43,275 bases of DNA from Pseudomonadota bacterium (GTDB taxonomy: Bacteria > Pseudomonadota > Gammaproteobacteria > CALCKW01): positions 1 through 43,275 of the forward strand of contig JBCCUP010000036.1 in the NCBI GenBank assembly GCA_039196715.1. The letters run 5' to 3'. The position numbers and the translations under genes are program-made. Positions 7,517 to 15,595 of the stretch are shown here, piece after piece. The stretch's first letter is position 1. Each line of letters begins with the position of its first letter. The notes beneath the pieces are model-generated. The model did no database searches, had not been told where the DNA came from, and saw only the letters and a list, made by a program, of their open reading frames with translations.

Positions 7517-8395
7517 TCAGTCCGGCGCGAGTGTGTCGATCAGAGTCGACACCATACGGTCACCCGCTCCGGCGTCGACCGCTGCCTCGATCAGGCCGCG
7601 CGCCGCCGACCCGGTCTGCGACGTCAGCCCCGCGTCGGCCGCCATGTCGGTGGCGTAGCGCACGTCCTTGCGGGCGTTGACCAGACTGAACGCGAGCGCC
7701 TCGGGGTTGCCCTTCAGGGCGTACTCGGCGACGAAGCCCATCATGCCGGAGTGGTTGGGCCCGGCGGCGACCACGTCGTAAAACTGCTTGCGGTCGATGC
7801 CAAGGCCGTCACACAGCGCAAACGCCTCCGCTGTGGCCGAGGCAACGGTCATACCGAACAGGTTGTTCAGCAGCTTGATCGTGTGGCCGGTGCCGAGGGC
7901 ACCGAGGTGAAAGACGTTTTCACCCACCACGTCGAACACGGGTTTGACGCGGTCAAACACCGCCTCGTCGCCCGACGCCATGATGTTGAGCTTGCCTTCG
8001 CGTGCGTGGCTTGGCGTGCGACCGAGCGGCGCGTCGAGCATGTGGCCGCCGGCCGCTGCAACGTCGGCGCCGAGCGCCCGCGTCGACCCCGGCAAGGACG
8101 TGCCGAAATCGACCACGACAGCGTCATTTTGCAAGCCTGCAATCACCCCGTCGTCGCCGCGCATGCGCGACTCGACGGACGCGGATGTGTCGACGCACAG
8201 CATGATCAGGTCGCAGGACTCGGCGAGGGCGCGCGCGCTGCCGTACTCGACCGCCCCGCGTGCCACGGCGGCGTCGACCGCCGTCCGGCTGCGGTTGGCA
8301 ACCACGCCGAGCGCGAGTCCGGCACCTTGCAGGCACTCGACCATCGCCGACCCCATGAGGCCAAGACCAATAAAACCGATTCGCTCAAAAGACAT
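7517..8395 (-). CDS. NAD(P)-dependent beta-hydroxyacid dehydrogenase (HIBADH/tartronate-semialdehyde reductase family)
   Basis: A 292-residue protein with an N-terminal Rossmann loop IGFIGLGLMGSAM (residues 6-18), the substrate-contact region VDFGTSLPGSTRAL, DAPLGRTPSHAREGKLNIM and the catalytic GHTIKLLNNLF segment with its lysine. The family oxidises or reduces 3-hydroxy acids such as 3-hydroxyisobutyrate, tartronate semialdehyde, serine or sulfolactaldehyde. The canonical D-[AT]-P-V-S-G segment reads DAPLGRTP here, so the substrate may be unusual. The ATG at 8395 is chosen over an upstream ATG at 8455 because the Rossmann strand follows at once. It lies downstream of the UxaA/GarD-type dehydratase, which suggests a role in sugar-acid breakdown. 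Confidence 0.88.
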   Translation of the reverse strand: MSFERIGFIGLGLMGSAMVECLQGAGLALGVVANRSRTAVDAAVARGAVEYGSARALAESCDLIMLCVDTSASVESRMRGDDGVIAGLQNDAVVVDFGTSLPGSTRALGADVAAAGGHMLDAPLGRTPSHAREGKLNIMASGDEAVFDRVKPVFDVVGENVFHLGALGTGHTIKLLNNLFGMTVASATAEAFALCDGLGIDRKQFYDVVAAGPNHSGMMGFVAEYALKGNPEALAFSLVNARKDVRYATDMAADAGLTSQTGSAARGLIEAAVDAGAGDRMVSTLIDTLAPD

Positions 8396-8475
8396 AGGGG
8401 GCTTCCAGTTGGGTGTCGGGCGCACGGATCCGCGCGTGGGTCGCGCCGCGTGCATTCGAGAAATTGCGAATGCCT

Positions 8476-8481
8476 ATTCTA
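8476..8481 (-). promoter_or_regulatory. Possible -10 element before the beta-hydroxyacid dehydrogenase gene
   Basis: In the 180-base gap between the dehydratase stop (8576) and the dehydrogenase start (8395), the minus strand reads TAGAAT about 80 bases before the start. No clear -35 box accompanies it. It suggests the dehydrogenase and EamA genes may have their own promoter in addition to read-through. Confidence 0.3.
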
Positions 8482-8575
8482 CCGCGTCGACCCGATGCTG
8501 CGCCGCCCTTTTGCGCCGCAGCGCCTCAGCGGGAGCACACGATGGCGGCCTGGGGTTGTGCGCGGCCGTAGCCGG

Positions 8576-10078
8576 TCACACCGTCGCGCCGATCTGCCAG
8601 GGCACGAACTCGAAGTCACCGAGCCCATAGGCTTCGGAGTGGGACGGATCACCGGAGGCCACTTCGAGCAACCGCGCGTAAATTTCACGGCCCACCGTCT
8701 CGACCGGCAGGTTCTCGCTCAGCACGCGCCCCGCATCGATGTCCATGTCATCTTGTTGCCGCGCATAGAGCTGACTGTTAGTGGACACTTTGATGCACGG
8801 TGCCGGCTTGGACCCGAAGGCGGACCCGCGCCCGGTTGTGAACACAACGAGGTTGCAGCCACCCGCGATCTGACCGGTCACGGACACCGGGTCATAACCG
8901 GGTGAGTCCATGAAGGCAAAGCCCGGTTCTGTGACCGCTTCGCCGTACTGATACACGCCGGTCAATTGCGTCGTGCCGCCCTTGGCAGCCGCGCCGAGGG
9001 ATTTCTCCAATATCGTTGTCAAGCCACCTTTCTTGTTACCCGGGCTCGGGTTGTTGTCGAGGCTGCCCCCGTTGCGCGCCGTGTAGTCCTCCCACCAGCG
9101 GATGCGGTCGAGCAGCTTCTCACCGACGTCGCGGTTCACGGCGCGGCGCGTCAGCAGGTGCTCGGCCCCGTAGATTTCCGGTGTTTCAGCGAGCACACCG
9201 GTGCCGCCCTGCGCCGCGAGCAGGTCGACGGCATAGCCAAGCGCGGGGTTTGCTGTGACGCCAGACCAGGCGTCCGAGCCACCGCACTGCAGCGCGACTT
9301 GGAGATCGGATGCCGGACAGGATTCGCGTGCCACCGCGTTGGCGAGCGGCAACATCTCGCGCACCAGCGCCACCCCGCGCTCGACTGTCGCCCTGAGGCC
9401 GTTGCAATCCTGAATGTTCATGGCCTGAAACAGGGGTCCGGATTGCAAGCCGTAGCGCTCGAGCAGCGTGTCGATCTGCAACATCTCGCACCCGAGGCCG
9501 ACCAACAGCACGCCCGCGTGGTTCGGGTGCTGCGCGTACCCGTGCATGACACGGCTCAAGGCCTCGAAGCTCTCTTTGCCGGACATGCCACAGCCGGTGC
9601 CGTGCACGTAGGCGACCACCCCGTCAACGTTCGGGTAGGCACCGAGATCCGCGTCGGTGAAGGCCTGCGCGATGTACCGCGCCGCAGTGGCCGAACAGTT
9701 CACTGACGTCAGTACCGCAATGTAGTTGCGCGTGCCGACCTTGCCGTTTGCGCGGCGGTACCCCTGGAAGGTGTCGACACGGTCGGGCGCAGCGGGTGCA
9801 ATGGCGTCGGTGGCGAAATCGTAGGCCGTCGACACCGGCTGGAAATCGAGGTTGTGCGTGTGCACGTGGCTGCCCGCTTCGATGGCCCCGTTGGCCGTGC
9901 CGATGCGTTGCGCGTATTTGTACAACGGCGCGCCGTCGGCGATGTGTTGCGTCGCCACCTTGTGGCCTTGGGGCACGTCGTCGCGCAGCGTCAGCCCGTT
10001 GATGACGCTGCCTGCGGCCCCGTCTTCGGTCAGGGTGATCACGTTGTCCTGCTCGGACAGTCGCACAAAGGCGTCCAT
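8576..10078 (-). CDS. UxaA/GarD-family sugar-acid dehydratase (altronate or galactarate dehydratase type)
   Basis: A 500-residue protein with both domains of the UxaA/GarD family. The N-terminal SAF domain (1-95) reads VPQGHKVATQHIADG and GSHVHTHNL; the main domain starts with FQGYRRANGKVGTRNYIAVL and includes VAYVHGTGCGMSG, VLLVGLGCEMLQID, LQCGGSDAWSGVTANPALG and AGGCNLVVFTTGRGSAFGS. Members dehydrate altronate, galactarate or similar aldonic and aldaric acids to 2-keto-3-deoxy acids using an iron or other metal centre. A ribosome binding site (GGAG) lies 9 bases before the ATG. It follows the PhyH-family oxygenase gene by 24 bases and probably forms an operon with it. Exact substrate is not settled. 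Confidence 0.9.
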   Translation of the reverse strand: MDAFVRLSEQDNVITLTEDGAAGSVINGLTLRDDVPQGHKVATQHIADGAPLYKYAQRIGTANGAIEAGSHVHTHNLDFQPVSTAYDFATDAIAPAAPDRVDTFQGYRRANGKVGTRNYIAVLTSVNCSATAARYIAQAFTDADLGAYPNVDGVVAYVHGTGCGMSGKESFEALSRVMHGYAQHPNHAGVLLVGLGCEMLQIDTLLERYGLQSGPLFQAMNIQDCNGLRATVERGVALVREMLPLANAVARESCPASDLQVALQCGGSDAWSGVTANPALGYAVDLLAAQGGTGVLAETPEIYGAEHLLTRRAVNRDVGEKLLDRIRWWEDYTARNGGSLDNNPSPGNKKGGLTTILEKSLGAAAKGGTTQLTGVYQYGEAVTEPGFAFMDSPGYDPVSVTGQIAGGCNLVVFTTGRGSAFGSKPAPCIKVSTNSQLYARQQDDMDIDAGRVLSENLPVETVGREIYARLLEVASGDPSHSEAYGLGDFEFVPWQIGATV

Positions 10079-10102
10079 GTTCGGTCTCCGGGTTGCCCAG
10101 CG

Positions 10103-11044
10103 TCAGGCGCAGGCGGGTGTGTTGCCGTCCCAGCGGTGAATGGGAATGTGTGGCTGTTGCGCCAGCCGGTCGCGCGCAGCTCGCCAGGCGTCGCGCATCG
10201 CCTCCCAGTGCGCGACCGGCGTGTGATTCACACTGCGCACAACGAAACTCGGAAAATGCGCGCGGCCGCTCGGTTCGCCCAGGCGGTGGTAGCGCAGGTC
10301 GAAAGACCATCGTATCCCGGTGCTCCGGTTCGGCAGCGAGGCGTGCGGTGTCGAGGGGTGCAGGACCACCAGCGACCCCGCCGGCACCGGCAGCGGGCGG
10401 GCACGGTCCATGTCGAGCAGGCTCGCCGGAATGTGGGTCTGTCCGGCCGGACAGTGGTCGATCAGGCCATCGTCGACGGGCCCCGGGACGACCGTGAGAC
10501 AGCCGTTCTCGACCGTGGCATCGGTCATCGCCACCCAAACGGTCACCATGGGGGTCCGGTCGGCGTCGGCGTGCGCCACGCCCCGATCCTGGTGCCAGGC
10601 CGTGAGCCCCACGTGGGCGCGGTCTTCGGTCGAGGCGAGCTCGTCGGCGGGCGGCTTCAGGCGCACGTGCTGAATCGGGTTGAGCGCGAGTTCGGGGCCA
10701 ATCAACGCGGCGGCGACGTCGAGCAGCGTCGGGTGCGTCATGAGATCGAACACCGCCGGCCCGATGTGAAACGGCGTGTCCGCGTCGATCTCACCGCCTG
10801 GCAAGGAGATGTCGAGGGGCTGAAACCAGTCCACGCCGCCCTGGTGCAGCGCCCGCAACCGGGACAGGAACCCGCCCACCGGCGGCGCAGCCAGCTGCCT
10901 CCGCGCCAGCGCGCTGCCGACCAGCGGGTCCAGGAGACGGTCGTACTCGGCCTCGACCCGGTCCAACAGCGTCGGTTCGACGCACGCCGGCACCACAAGG
11001 TAGCCATCGCGTTCGAACGCCGTGCGTTGTGCATCGCTCAACAT
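10103..11044 (-). CDS. Phytanoyl-CoA dioxygenase (PhyH) family Fe(II)/2-oxoglutarate oxygenase
   Basis: A 313-residue protein with the 2-His-1-carboxylate iron facial triad of PhyH-type oxygenases: H151-Q-D153 in AWHQDRGVAH, and a distal H234 in HPSTPHASLPN followed by R245 in GIRWSFDLRY, the likely 2-oxoglutarate contact. The N-terminus SDAQRTAFERDGYLVVP is also typical. The family hydroxylates small molecules including phytanoyl-CoA, ectoine and phosphonates. The ATG at 11044 starts exactly at the family N-terminus; the frame stays open to 11203 but that stretch looks non-coding. It is the first gene of a minus-strand operon with the UxaA/GarD-type dehydratase, so its substrate may be the same compound or a precursor. 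This is inference from position. Confidence 0.87.
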   Translation of the reverse strand: MLSDAQRTAFERDGYLVVPACVEPTLLDRVEAEYDRLLDPLVGSALARRQLAAPPVGGFLSRLRALHQGGVDWFQPLDISLPGGEIDADTPFHIGPAVFDLMTHPTLLDVAAALIGPELALNPIQHVRLKPPADELASTEDRAHVGLTAWHQDRGVAHADADRTPMVTVWVAMTDATVENGCLTVVPGPVDDGLIDHCPAGQTHIPASLLDMDRARPLPVPAGSLVVLHPSTPHASLPNRSTGIRWSFDLRYHRLGEPSGRAHFPSFVVRSVNHTPVAHWEAMRDAWRAARDRLAQQPHIPIHRWDGNTPACA

Positions 11045-11217
11045 GGGGACGGTCTCCGCTTGCAAGACCCCCAGTATATCGCCCCACGGCGACGCGAACG
11101 GCCCTGGCGCGTGCGTCGCCACCACACGGCACGCCCGGTCGGTGTAGGGGTTTACCCTGATCTGAACTCGTGCACCGAGGGGGCATCCGAGACAGAGCCC
11201 CACTCGAGGATCGCGAT

Positions 11218-12615
11218 ATGTCTCATCTCATCCCAAGCCCGCGTTGGGCTCTGGTGGTCGCCACGTTGGGCAGTTCCCTGTTCGCCGCCACGGTTGGCCA
11301 TGCCGCCGATGACACCATGGCCAAGCCCGACCCCCTGCCCGCATACGTGATCGAGCAGTTCGGCCCGCCGCCATCGGCCCGGGGCACCGTCGACGACGAC
11401 ACGCTGGTGCAGCACCTGCAGACAGCCTTCATCGACAGTGTGGTCGACAGCACCTGGCGCGAGCCGCAGGAAGCCGCCCTCGATGCCCTTGTCGCATCCG
11501 GCGACCCTCGGGTCGTGTGGCCGATGAGCGACTTGATGCGCTTCGTCGGCAACTCGGGTCTGAACGCGGTGCTGGCCGATGCGGCGTCGCAGCTTCTCGG
11601 CATCCAGTACCCGGACGGCAACATCTGGGGCAGCACCACCGACCACCTGATGGCGTGGCGTATCCCCGAGCCGCCGAACTACCTCGAGACCAAGCGCGCC
11701 ATCTTCACCAACCTGGTGCCGGGCTGGGACAAGCTGTTCGTGCCCGGGGACATCGACTGGCGCCACGTCTCCTGGGGCGGCGTTCTGATCGACGACCGCG
11801 CCTTTGACGAGACCGACGAGCTGTGCAATTGCATCCCGGCGGCGGACAACCCGGACGTCACTGACGTGGCCGGCGCCGCGTGGCTGTCCGACGACGCCAT
11901 CGTGTTCGGCCTCTCGGTCAACGGCACGCACCGGGCGTACCCCCGCCGCATCATGGAAGTGCGTGAGATGGTCAACGACACCCTGGGCGGCCGTGACTTC
12001 GGCATCCCCTACTGCACGCTCTGCGGCGCCGCGCAGGCCTACTACACCGACGAGGTGCCCGAGGGCGTTGCGCGCCCGGTGCTGCGCACGTCCGGCCTGC
12101 TGATTCGCTCGAACAAGGTGATGTACGACATCGAGACCCACTCCATTTTTGACACCTTCAAGGGCACCGCCGTCACCGGACCGCTGGCAGAGCAAGGCAT
12201 CTCCCTGCGCCAGGCCAGCATGGTCACCACGACCTGGGGCGCCTGGCGCGATGCGCACCCCGACACCACGGTGCTGGCCGAGCACCTGGCGCTCGGTCGC
12301 GATTTCGACTTCCGCAACAACCGCGATGCCAACGGACCGATCTTTCCGGTCGGCGACACCGACCCGCGGCTGCCCGTTCACGAGGACGTGGTCGGGGTGA
12401 TCAACGCCGCCGGACAACCCATCGCGTTTCAACGCAGCAACGCGATCGCCAGCCTGACGCGCGGCGAAACCGTCGTGGTCGACGGTGTCCACCTCACCCT
12501 CGACGGCGGCGGCGTTCGCGCAGTCGACGCGGACGGCACGGACCTCGGCAGCCACCAGGCCTTCTGGTTCGCCTGGTCGCAGTTCCACCCCGACACCCTG
12601 CTCTGGCCGATGTGA
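11218..12615 (+). CDS. DUF3179-family exported protein
   Basis: A 465-residue protein with an N-terminal signal peptide (hydrophobic ALVVATLGSSLFAATVGHA, cleavage near residue 30). The core matches DUF3179: VFGLSVNGTHRAYPRRIM, then GIPYCTLCGAAQAYY with two cysteines three apart, RTSGLLIRSNKVMYD, and LTTTWGAW-like TTTWGAWRDAHPDT. The function of DUF3179 is unknown; the paired cysteines suggest metal or redox chemistry in the periplasm. The ATG at 11218 is preceded by GAGGA at a good distance. It is a lone plus-strand gene set between two minus-strand sugar-acid blocks and nearly touches the convergent aldolase gene (25 bases). Confidence 0.88.
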   Translation: MSHLIPSPRWALVVATLGSSLFAATVGHAADDTMAKPDPLPAYVIEQFGPPPSARGTVDDDTLVQHLQTAFIDSVVDSTWREPQEAALDALVASGDPRVVWPMSDLMRFVGNSGLNAVLADAASQLLGIQYPDGNIWGSTTDHLMAWRIPEPPNYLETKRAIFTNLVPGWDKLFVPGDIDWRHVSWGGVLIDDRAFDETDELCNCIPAADNPDVTDVAGAAWLSDDAIVFGLSVNGTHRAYPRRIMEVREMVNDTLGGRDFGIPYCTLCGAAQAYYTDEVPEGVARPVLRTSGLLIRSNKVMYDIETHSIFDTFKGTAVTGPLAEQGISLRQASMVTTTWGAWRDAHPDTTVLAEHLALGRDFDFRNNRDANGPIFPVGDTDPRLPVHEDVVGVINAAGQPIAFQRSNAIASLTRGETVVVDGVHLTLDGGGVRAVDADGTDLGSHQAFWFAWSQFHPDTLLWPM

Positions 12616-12618
12616 ACA

Positions 12619-12635
12619 CGCGGCGCACTGCCGCG
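12619..12635. terminator. Small hairpin between converging DUF3179 and dgoA genes
   Basis: CGCGGC and GCCGCG (12619-12624 and 12630-12635) form a six-pair stem with a five-base loop in the 25-base gap between two converging genes. It has no T-tract on either side, so it is at best a weak bidirectional terminator. Confidence 0.3.
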
Positions 12636-12640
12636 TCGAC

Positions 12641-13246
12641 TCAGTCGCCGTGGCAGGCGTCGTACGCTGACACCAGCGCGCGCGCCAACTGGGCCGTGTC
12701 GGTCGCGCTCTGGCCGGGTCGGTAGATCGCACTGCCCACACCGAAGCCGGTGGCCCCGGCCGCCAGCCACTCGCCAAGGTTTGCTGCCGACACCCCACCG
12801 ACGGCGTAGACGCGCGTCTCCGGTGGCAACACGGCACGCAACGCGCGGATACCCCGCGGCTGCACCAGCTCGGCAGGAAACACTTTCAGGAGACTGGCCC
12901 CGGCCTGCAACGCCTGAAAGCACTCACTCGGACTGAACACACCCGGGCAGCTTTGCAGTCCGCGACTGACCGTGGCGTCGATAACCGCCGTGTCGCAGTT
13001 CGGCGAGACGATGAAGGTCCCGCCCGCCGACGCGACCGCGTCCACCTCGTCGGCGCGCAACACCGTGCCCGCGCCGATCTGTGCACGCCTGTCAAACGCG
13101 CGCGAGAGCCGCTCGATCGACACCAGTGGTTCCGGCGAATTGAGCGGCACTTCGATCTGGGTGACGCCCGCGTCGATCAACGCCGACCCAACGGCTTCGA
13201 CCGCATCGGGCGTCACGCCCCGCAAGATCGCCATGAGTTCGCGCAT
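12641..13246 (-). CDS. dgoA: 2-dehydro-3-deoxy-6-phosphogalactonate aldolase (KDPGal aldolase)
   Basis: A 201-residue class I aldolase of the KDPG/KHG family that splits 2-keto-3-deoxy-6-phospho sugar acids into pyruvate and glyceraldehyde 3-phosphate. The sequence has the family elements in order: MAILRGVTPDAV at the start, GVTQIEVPLNSPEP with the catalytic Glu, IGAGTVLRADEV, TFIVSPNCD, FSPSECFQALQAGASLLKVFPAE with the Schiff-base lysine, and YAVGGVSAANLGEWLAAGATGFGVGSAIY. Length equals that of DgoA. It starts 3 bases after the stop of the dgoK gene, which supports KDPGal rather than KDPG as substrate. Confidence 0.94.
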   Translation of the reverse strand: MRELMAILRGVTPDAVEAVGSALIDAGVTQIEVPLNSPEPLVSIERLSRAFDRRAQIGAGTVLRADEVDAVASAGGTFIVSPNCDTAVIDATVSRGLQSCPGVFSPSECFQALQAGASLLKVFPAELVQPRGIRALRAVLPPETRVYAVGGVSAANLGEWLAAGATGFGVGSAIYRPGQSATDTAQLARALVSAYDACHGD

Positions 13247-13249
13247 GGG

Positions 13250-14185
13250 TCAATCCCCGTCGGTTTGGCGTGCCAGGGCCAAGCCGGCCAGCACGCAGTC
13301 GGTGGGGTCGTGCACGACACTGTCGACCTCGATCAGGGCCAGCGCGCGTGCGTATCGCTGAGCGAGCTCGAGCTCACCGATCAGGTGCACCGTGCCGTGT
13401 TGCCGGCACGACGACGCCATCGAGCCGATCTCGACACCGATCAGCCAACCCGACAAACGTGCCAACGCCGCATCGGCCGCGAGGCCATTGAGCAGCGCCT
13501 CGGCCCGCAACCGGAACGCGGCGGTCAACACGTGTCCGGGGGCGTCGAGGGCGTCCCGCACAGCCGCCTCGAACGCGGCCGTGTCGAACAGGCCCGCACG
13601 CGACACCGTCAGCCGCAGCACGGTGTGGTGCCGAAACGCGGCGAAGGCCTCGCCGGTCAACGCCGTCGTGAAGGCGGCCACGCGGCCGCCACGCACCGTG
13701 ACCCATTTGCTGTGGCTGCCGGGCAGGCAGACAAGAGCGTCTGTGGTACCGGAGGTCACCAGCCCCGCGACCTGGGTCTCCTCACCGCGCATGACGTCGG
13801 CCGGTGTGCGTTGCGCCAAGCCCGGCACCACACGCACCGGCGAGCCGTTCAGTTGCCCGATTTCTGTCAACTCTTCTACGGCGAGTGGCGCCTGCCCCAC
13901 CGCCCGGTAGGGCACTTCCTGCCACCCGCCGCGCGCGCCGAGCATGCCACAACACAGGACCGGCACACCGGGATGCGCGCTCAACCACGTACCCACAGCC
14001 CGCTCCAGCACCGCGGGAAAGTCGGCCGGTTGCAAGCCGCCCATGCCGGCGTCGTTCGTCACGGCACCCAGCACACCCCCGTGCCGACCAACCGCCCAGG
14101 CACGCAGACGACTCGTGCCCCAATCCACCGCCACGTGCGACAGCGCGTCGGTGGCGAGCACCGTGGTACCACCCTCAGAGGGCAT
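13250..14185 (-). CDS. dgoK: 2-dehydro-3-deoxygalactonokinase
   Basis: A 311-residue sugar-acid kinase of the DgoK family, which phosphorylates 2-keto-3-deoxygalactonate at O6. The N-terminus VAVDWGTSRLRAWAV is the family phosphate-binding start, followed by GGLQPADFPAVLE, CCGMLGARGGWQEVPY, MRGEETQVAGLV, LVCLPGSHSKWVTV and FAAFRHHTVL, all typical. Its start overlaps the end of the preceding enolase-superfamily gene by 11 bases, and dgoA follows after 3 bases, giving a three-gene operon: acid dehydration or isomerisation, phosphorylation, aldol cleavage. The first dozen residues before VAVDWG are slightly longer than usual. Confidence 0.93.
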   Translation of the reverse strand: MPSEGGTTVLATDALSHVAVDWGTSRLRAWAVGRHGGVLGAVTNDAGMGGLQPADFPAVLERAVGTWLSAHPGVPVLCCGMLGARGGWQEVPYRAVGQAPLAVEELTEIGQLNGSPVRVVPGLAQRTPADVMRGEETQVAGLVTSGTTDALVCLPGSHSKWVTVRGGRVAAFTTALTGEAFAAFRHHTVLRLTVSRAGLFDTAAFEAAVRDALDAPGHVLTAAFRLRAEALLNGLAADAALARLSGWLIGVEIGSMASSCRQHGTVHLIGELELAQRYARALALIEVDSVVHDPTDCVLAGLALARQTDGD

Positions 14186-15338
14186 AGCGCTCGAGCATCG
14201 CGCGGTCGGGGGTCACACCGAGGCCGGGGCCGTTCGGCACGGCGACGGTGCCGCCGTGGTCTTTCACCTGCTGTTGAATGCTCAGCGGCTCGCGCAGCAG
14301 CTCGTCGCGAAACCGATTGTCGGTGGTGTCGAACTCCAGCCAGGGCTCGCGCGCGAAAAGACCACCGGGCACCGGCGGCATCGCCGCGAGCAGGTGCAGG
14401 TTGGTGGCCACCGCAACCGCGGACCCCCACACGTGGTTGACCACCGGCGTGAGGTGGCTGTGCGCCATGCCCAGCACCCGCTGAAATTCGCTGATGCCGC
14501 CAAGCGCACAGACTTCCGTTTGCGCGATGTCGACACAGCCGCGCGACAGCAGTTCGCGCCATCCCCAGCGCGAAAATTCCGCCTCGCCACCGGCGATGTG
14601 GGTGTCGAGCCGGTCGCGCAAGTGCCGGTATCCGTCGAGGTCCTCCGGCGCCACGGGCTCCTCGAACCAGTAGGCCCGCAGCTGGTCGAGCGCACGACCC
14701 ACCGTCAGCGCGTCGTGCGCCGTGTAGCAGTGGTTCGCATCGACCATGAAATCGAAATCGTCGCCGACGCCAGCGCGCACGGCCTCGCACAGGCGGATGT
14801 CATCGCGCGCGCCGAGACCGACTTTCATCTTGGTGGCGACAAAGCCGGCGTCACGGATCGCCGCGGCCTCGTCGCGGAACCGCGCGCAGTGCTCGGCCGT
14901 CGACTCGCGTTTGAGCATCATGCCGTAGCCGTACACCGGGACCCGCTCGCGGAAGGGCCCACCGAGCAGCCGGTGAACCGGTTGGTCGACGATCTTGCCG
15001 AAGAGATCCCACAGCGCGATGTCGACACCCGACAAGGCCTGCAGGGGCATGCCCTTCTGGCCGTGGTCGCGCAGAAGGTTGTAGACGCGGTGCCAGAGCA
15101 CCTCGCGCGCCATCGGGTCCTCGCCGAGCAACAGCGGCTGAATCACCTGCTCGACGATCGCCTTGTTGGCTACCGCCACGTTGCCCGGCCCGAAACACTC
15201 GCCCCACCCCGTCAGCCCGGCGTCGGTTTCCACCTCGACAAGGTGCGCTGTCCGACGCGCGTAGTACTGCTGCGAGTAGCCGAGCTCTTCAGGCAGGTCG
15301 TAGCCGAGCACGTGGCTCGTGATGCGTGTGATTTTCAA
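14175..15338 (-). CDS. Enolase-superfamily (mandelate racemase-like) sugar-acid dehydratase or lactone cycloisomerase
   Basis: A 387-residue TIM-barrel enzyme. The catalytic K170-x-K172 (TKMKVG), metal ligands D200 (MVDANHCY), E226 (WFEEP) and E252 (GGEAEFSRWG), and a late-barrel H302 (NHVWGSA) are all present. From memory the sequence resembles galactarolactone cycloisomerase and related KxK members (RDHGQKG-like loop, LSGVDIALWD, HVWGSAVA, NGPGLGV) more than D-galactonate dehydratase DgoD, which lacks KxK. Yet its operon partners are dgoK and dgoA, so it should yield a 2-keto-3-deoxy acid. I chose the TTG at 15338 because homologues start at MKITRI; GTG codons 6 and 11 codons upstream are alternatives. 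Substrate is open. Confidence 0.88.
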   Translation of the reverse strand: MKITRITSHVLGYDLPEELGYSQQYYARRTAHLVEVETDAGLTGWGECFGPGNVAVANKAIVEQVIQPLLLGEDPMAREVLWHRVYNLLRDHGQKGMPLQALSGVDIALWDLFGKIVDQPVHRLLGGPFRERVPVYGYGMMLKRESTAEHCARFRDEAAAIRDAGFVATKMKVGLGARDDIRLCEAVRAGVGDDFDFMVDANHCYTAHDALTVGRALDQLRAYWFEEPVAPEDLDGYRHLRDRLDTHIAGGEAEFSRWGWRELLSRGCVDIAQTEVCALGGISEFQRVLGMAHSHLTPVVNHVWGSAVAVATNLHLLAAMPPVPGGLFAREPWLEFDTTDNRFRDELLREPLSIQQQVKDHGGTVAVPNGPGLGVTPDRAMLERYAL

Positions 15339-15544
15339 TGGCCCGCCCGCTCCCACACCGGCCAAACACACCGTGAAGCGTCGCTGCTCGGTGCCTCTGC
15401 AGCGTGACGAGATGACGACCGCGCTGAGGCGTGCCCTGTTGAGCACGAGGCAAGGCGGCGGCGACAAAAAAACGGACCGGGCTGACGCATCGATTTACTC
15501 ACGGCAAATGGGCATGTTGACTGACACCGCCAACGCTGAGTCGT

Positions 15545-15568
15545 GCGGTCCGGCGGTCCGGCGGTCCG
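15545..15568. repeat. Three tandem copies of an 8-base unit
   Basis: GCGGTCCG occurs three times in a row, followed by GC, in the 257-base gap between the enolase-superfamily gene start (15338) and the dctM stop (15596). The unit contains the palindrome-like CGGTCCG. It could be slippage-prone spacer DNA or part of an operator or terminator; nothing else in this gap reads as a gene. Confidence 0.85.
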
Positions 15569-15595
15569 GCCAACAGAAGGCGCCTCTGCGTTTTC

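Noticed and set aside
11152-12837. 561-codon minus-strand open frame opposite the DUF3179 gene
   Set aside because: The plus-strand gene has a signal peptide and DUF3179 motifs, while this frame reads as Val/Gly/His-rich shadow.
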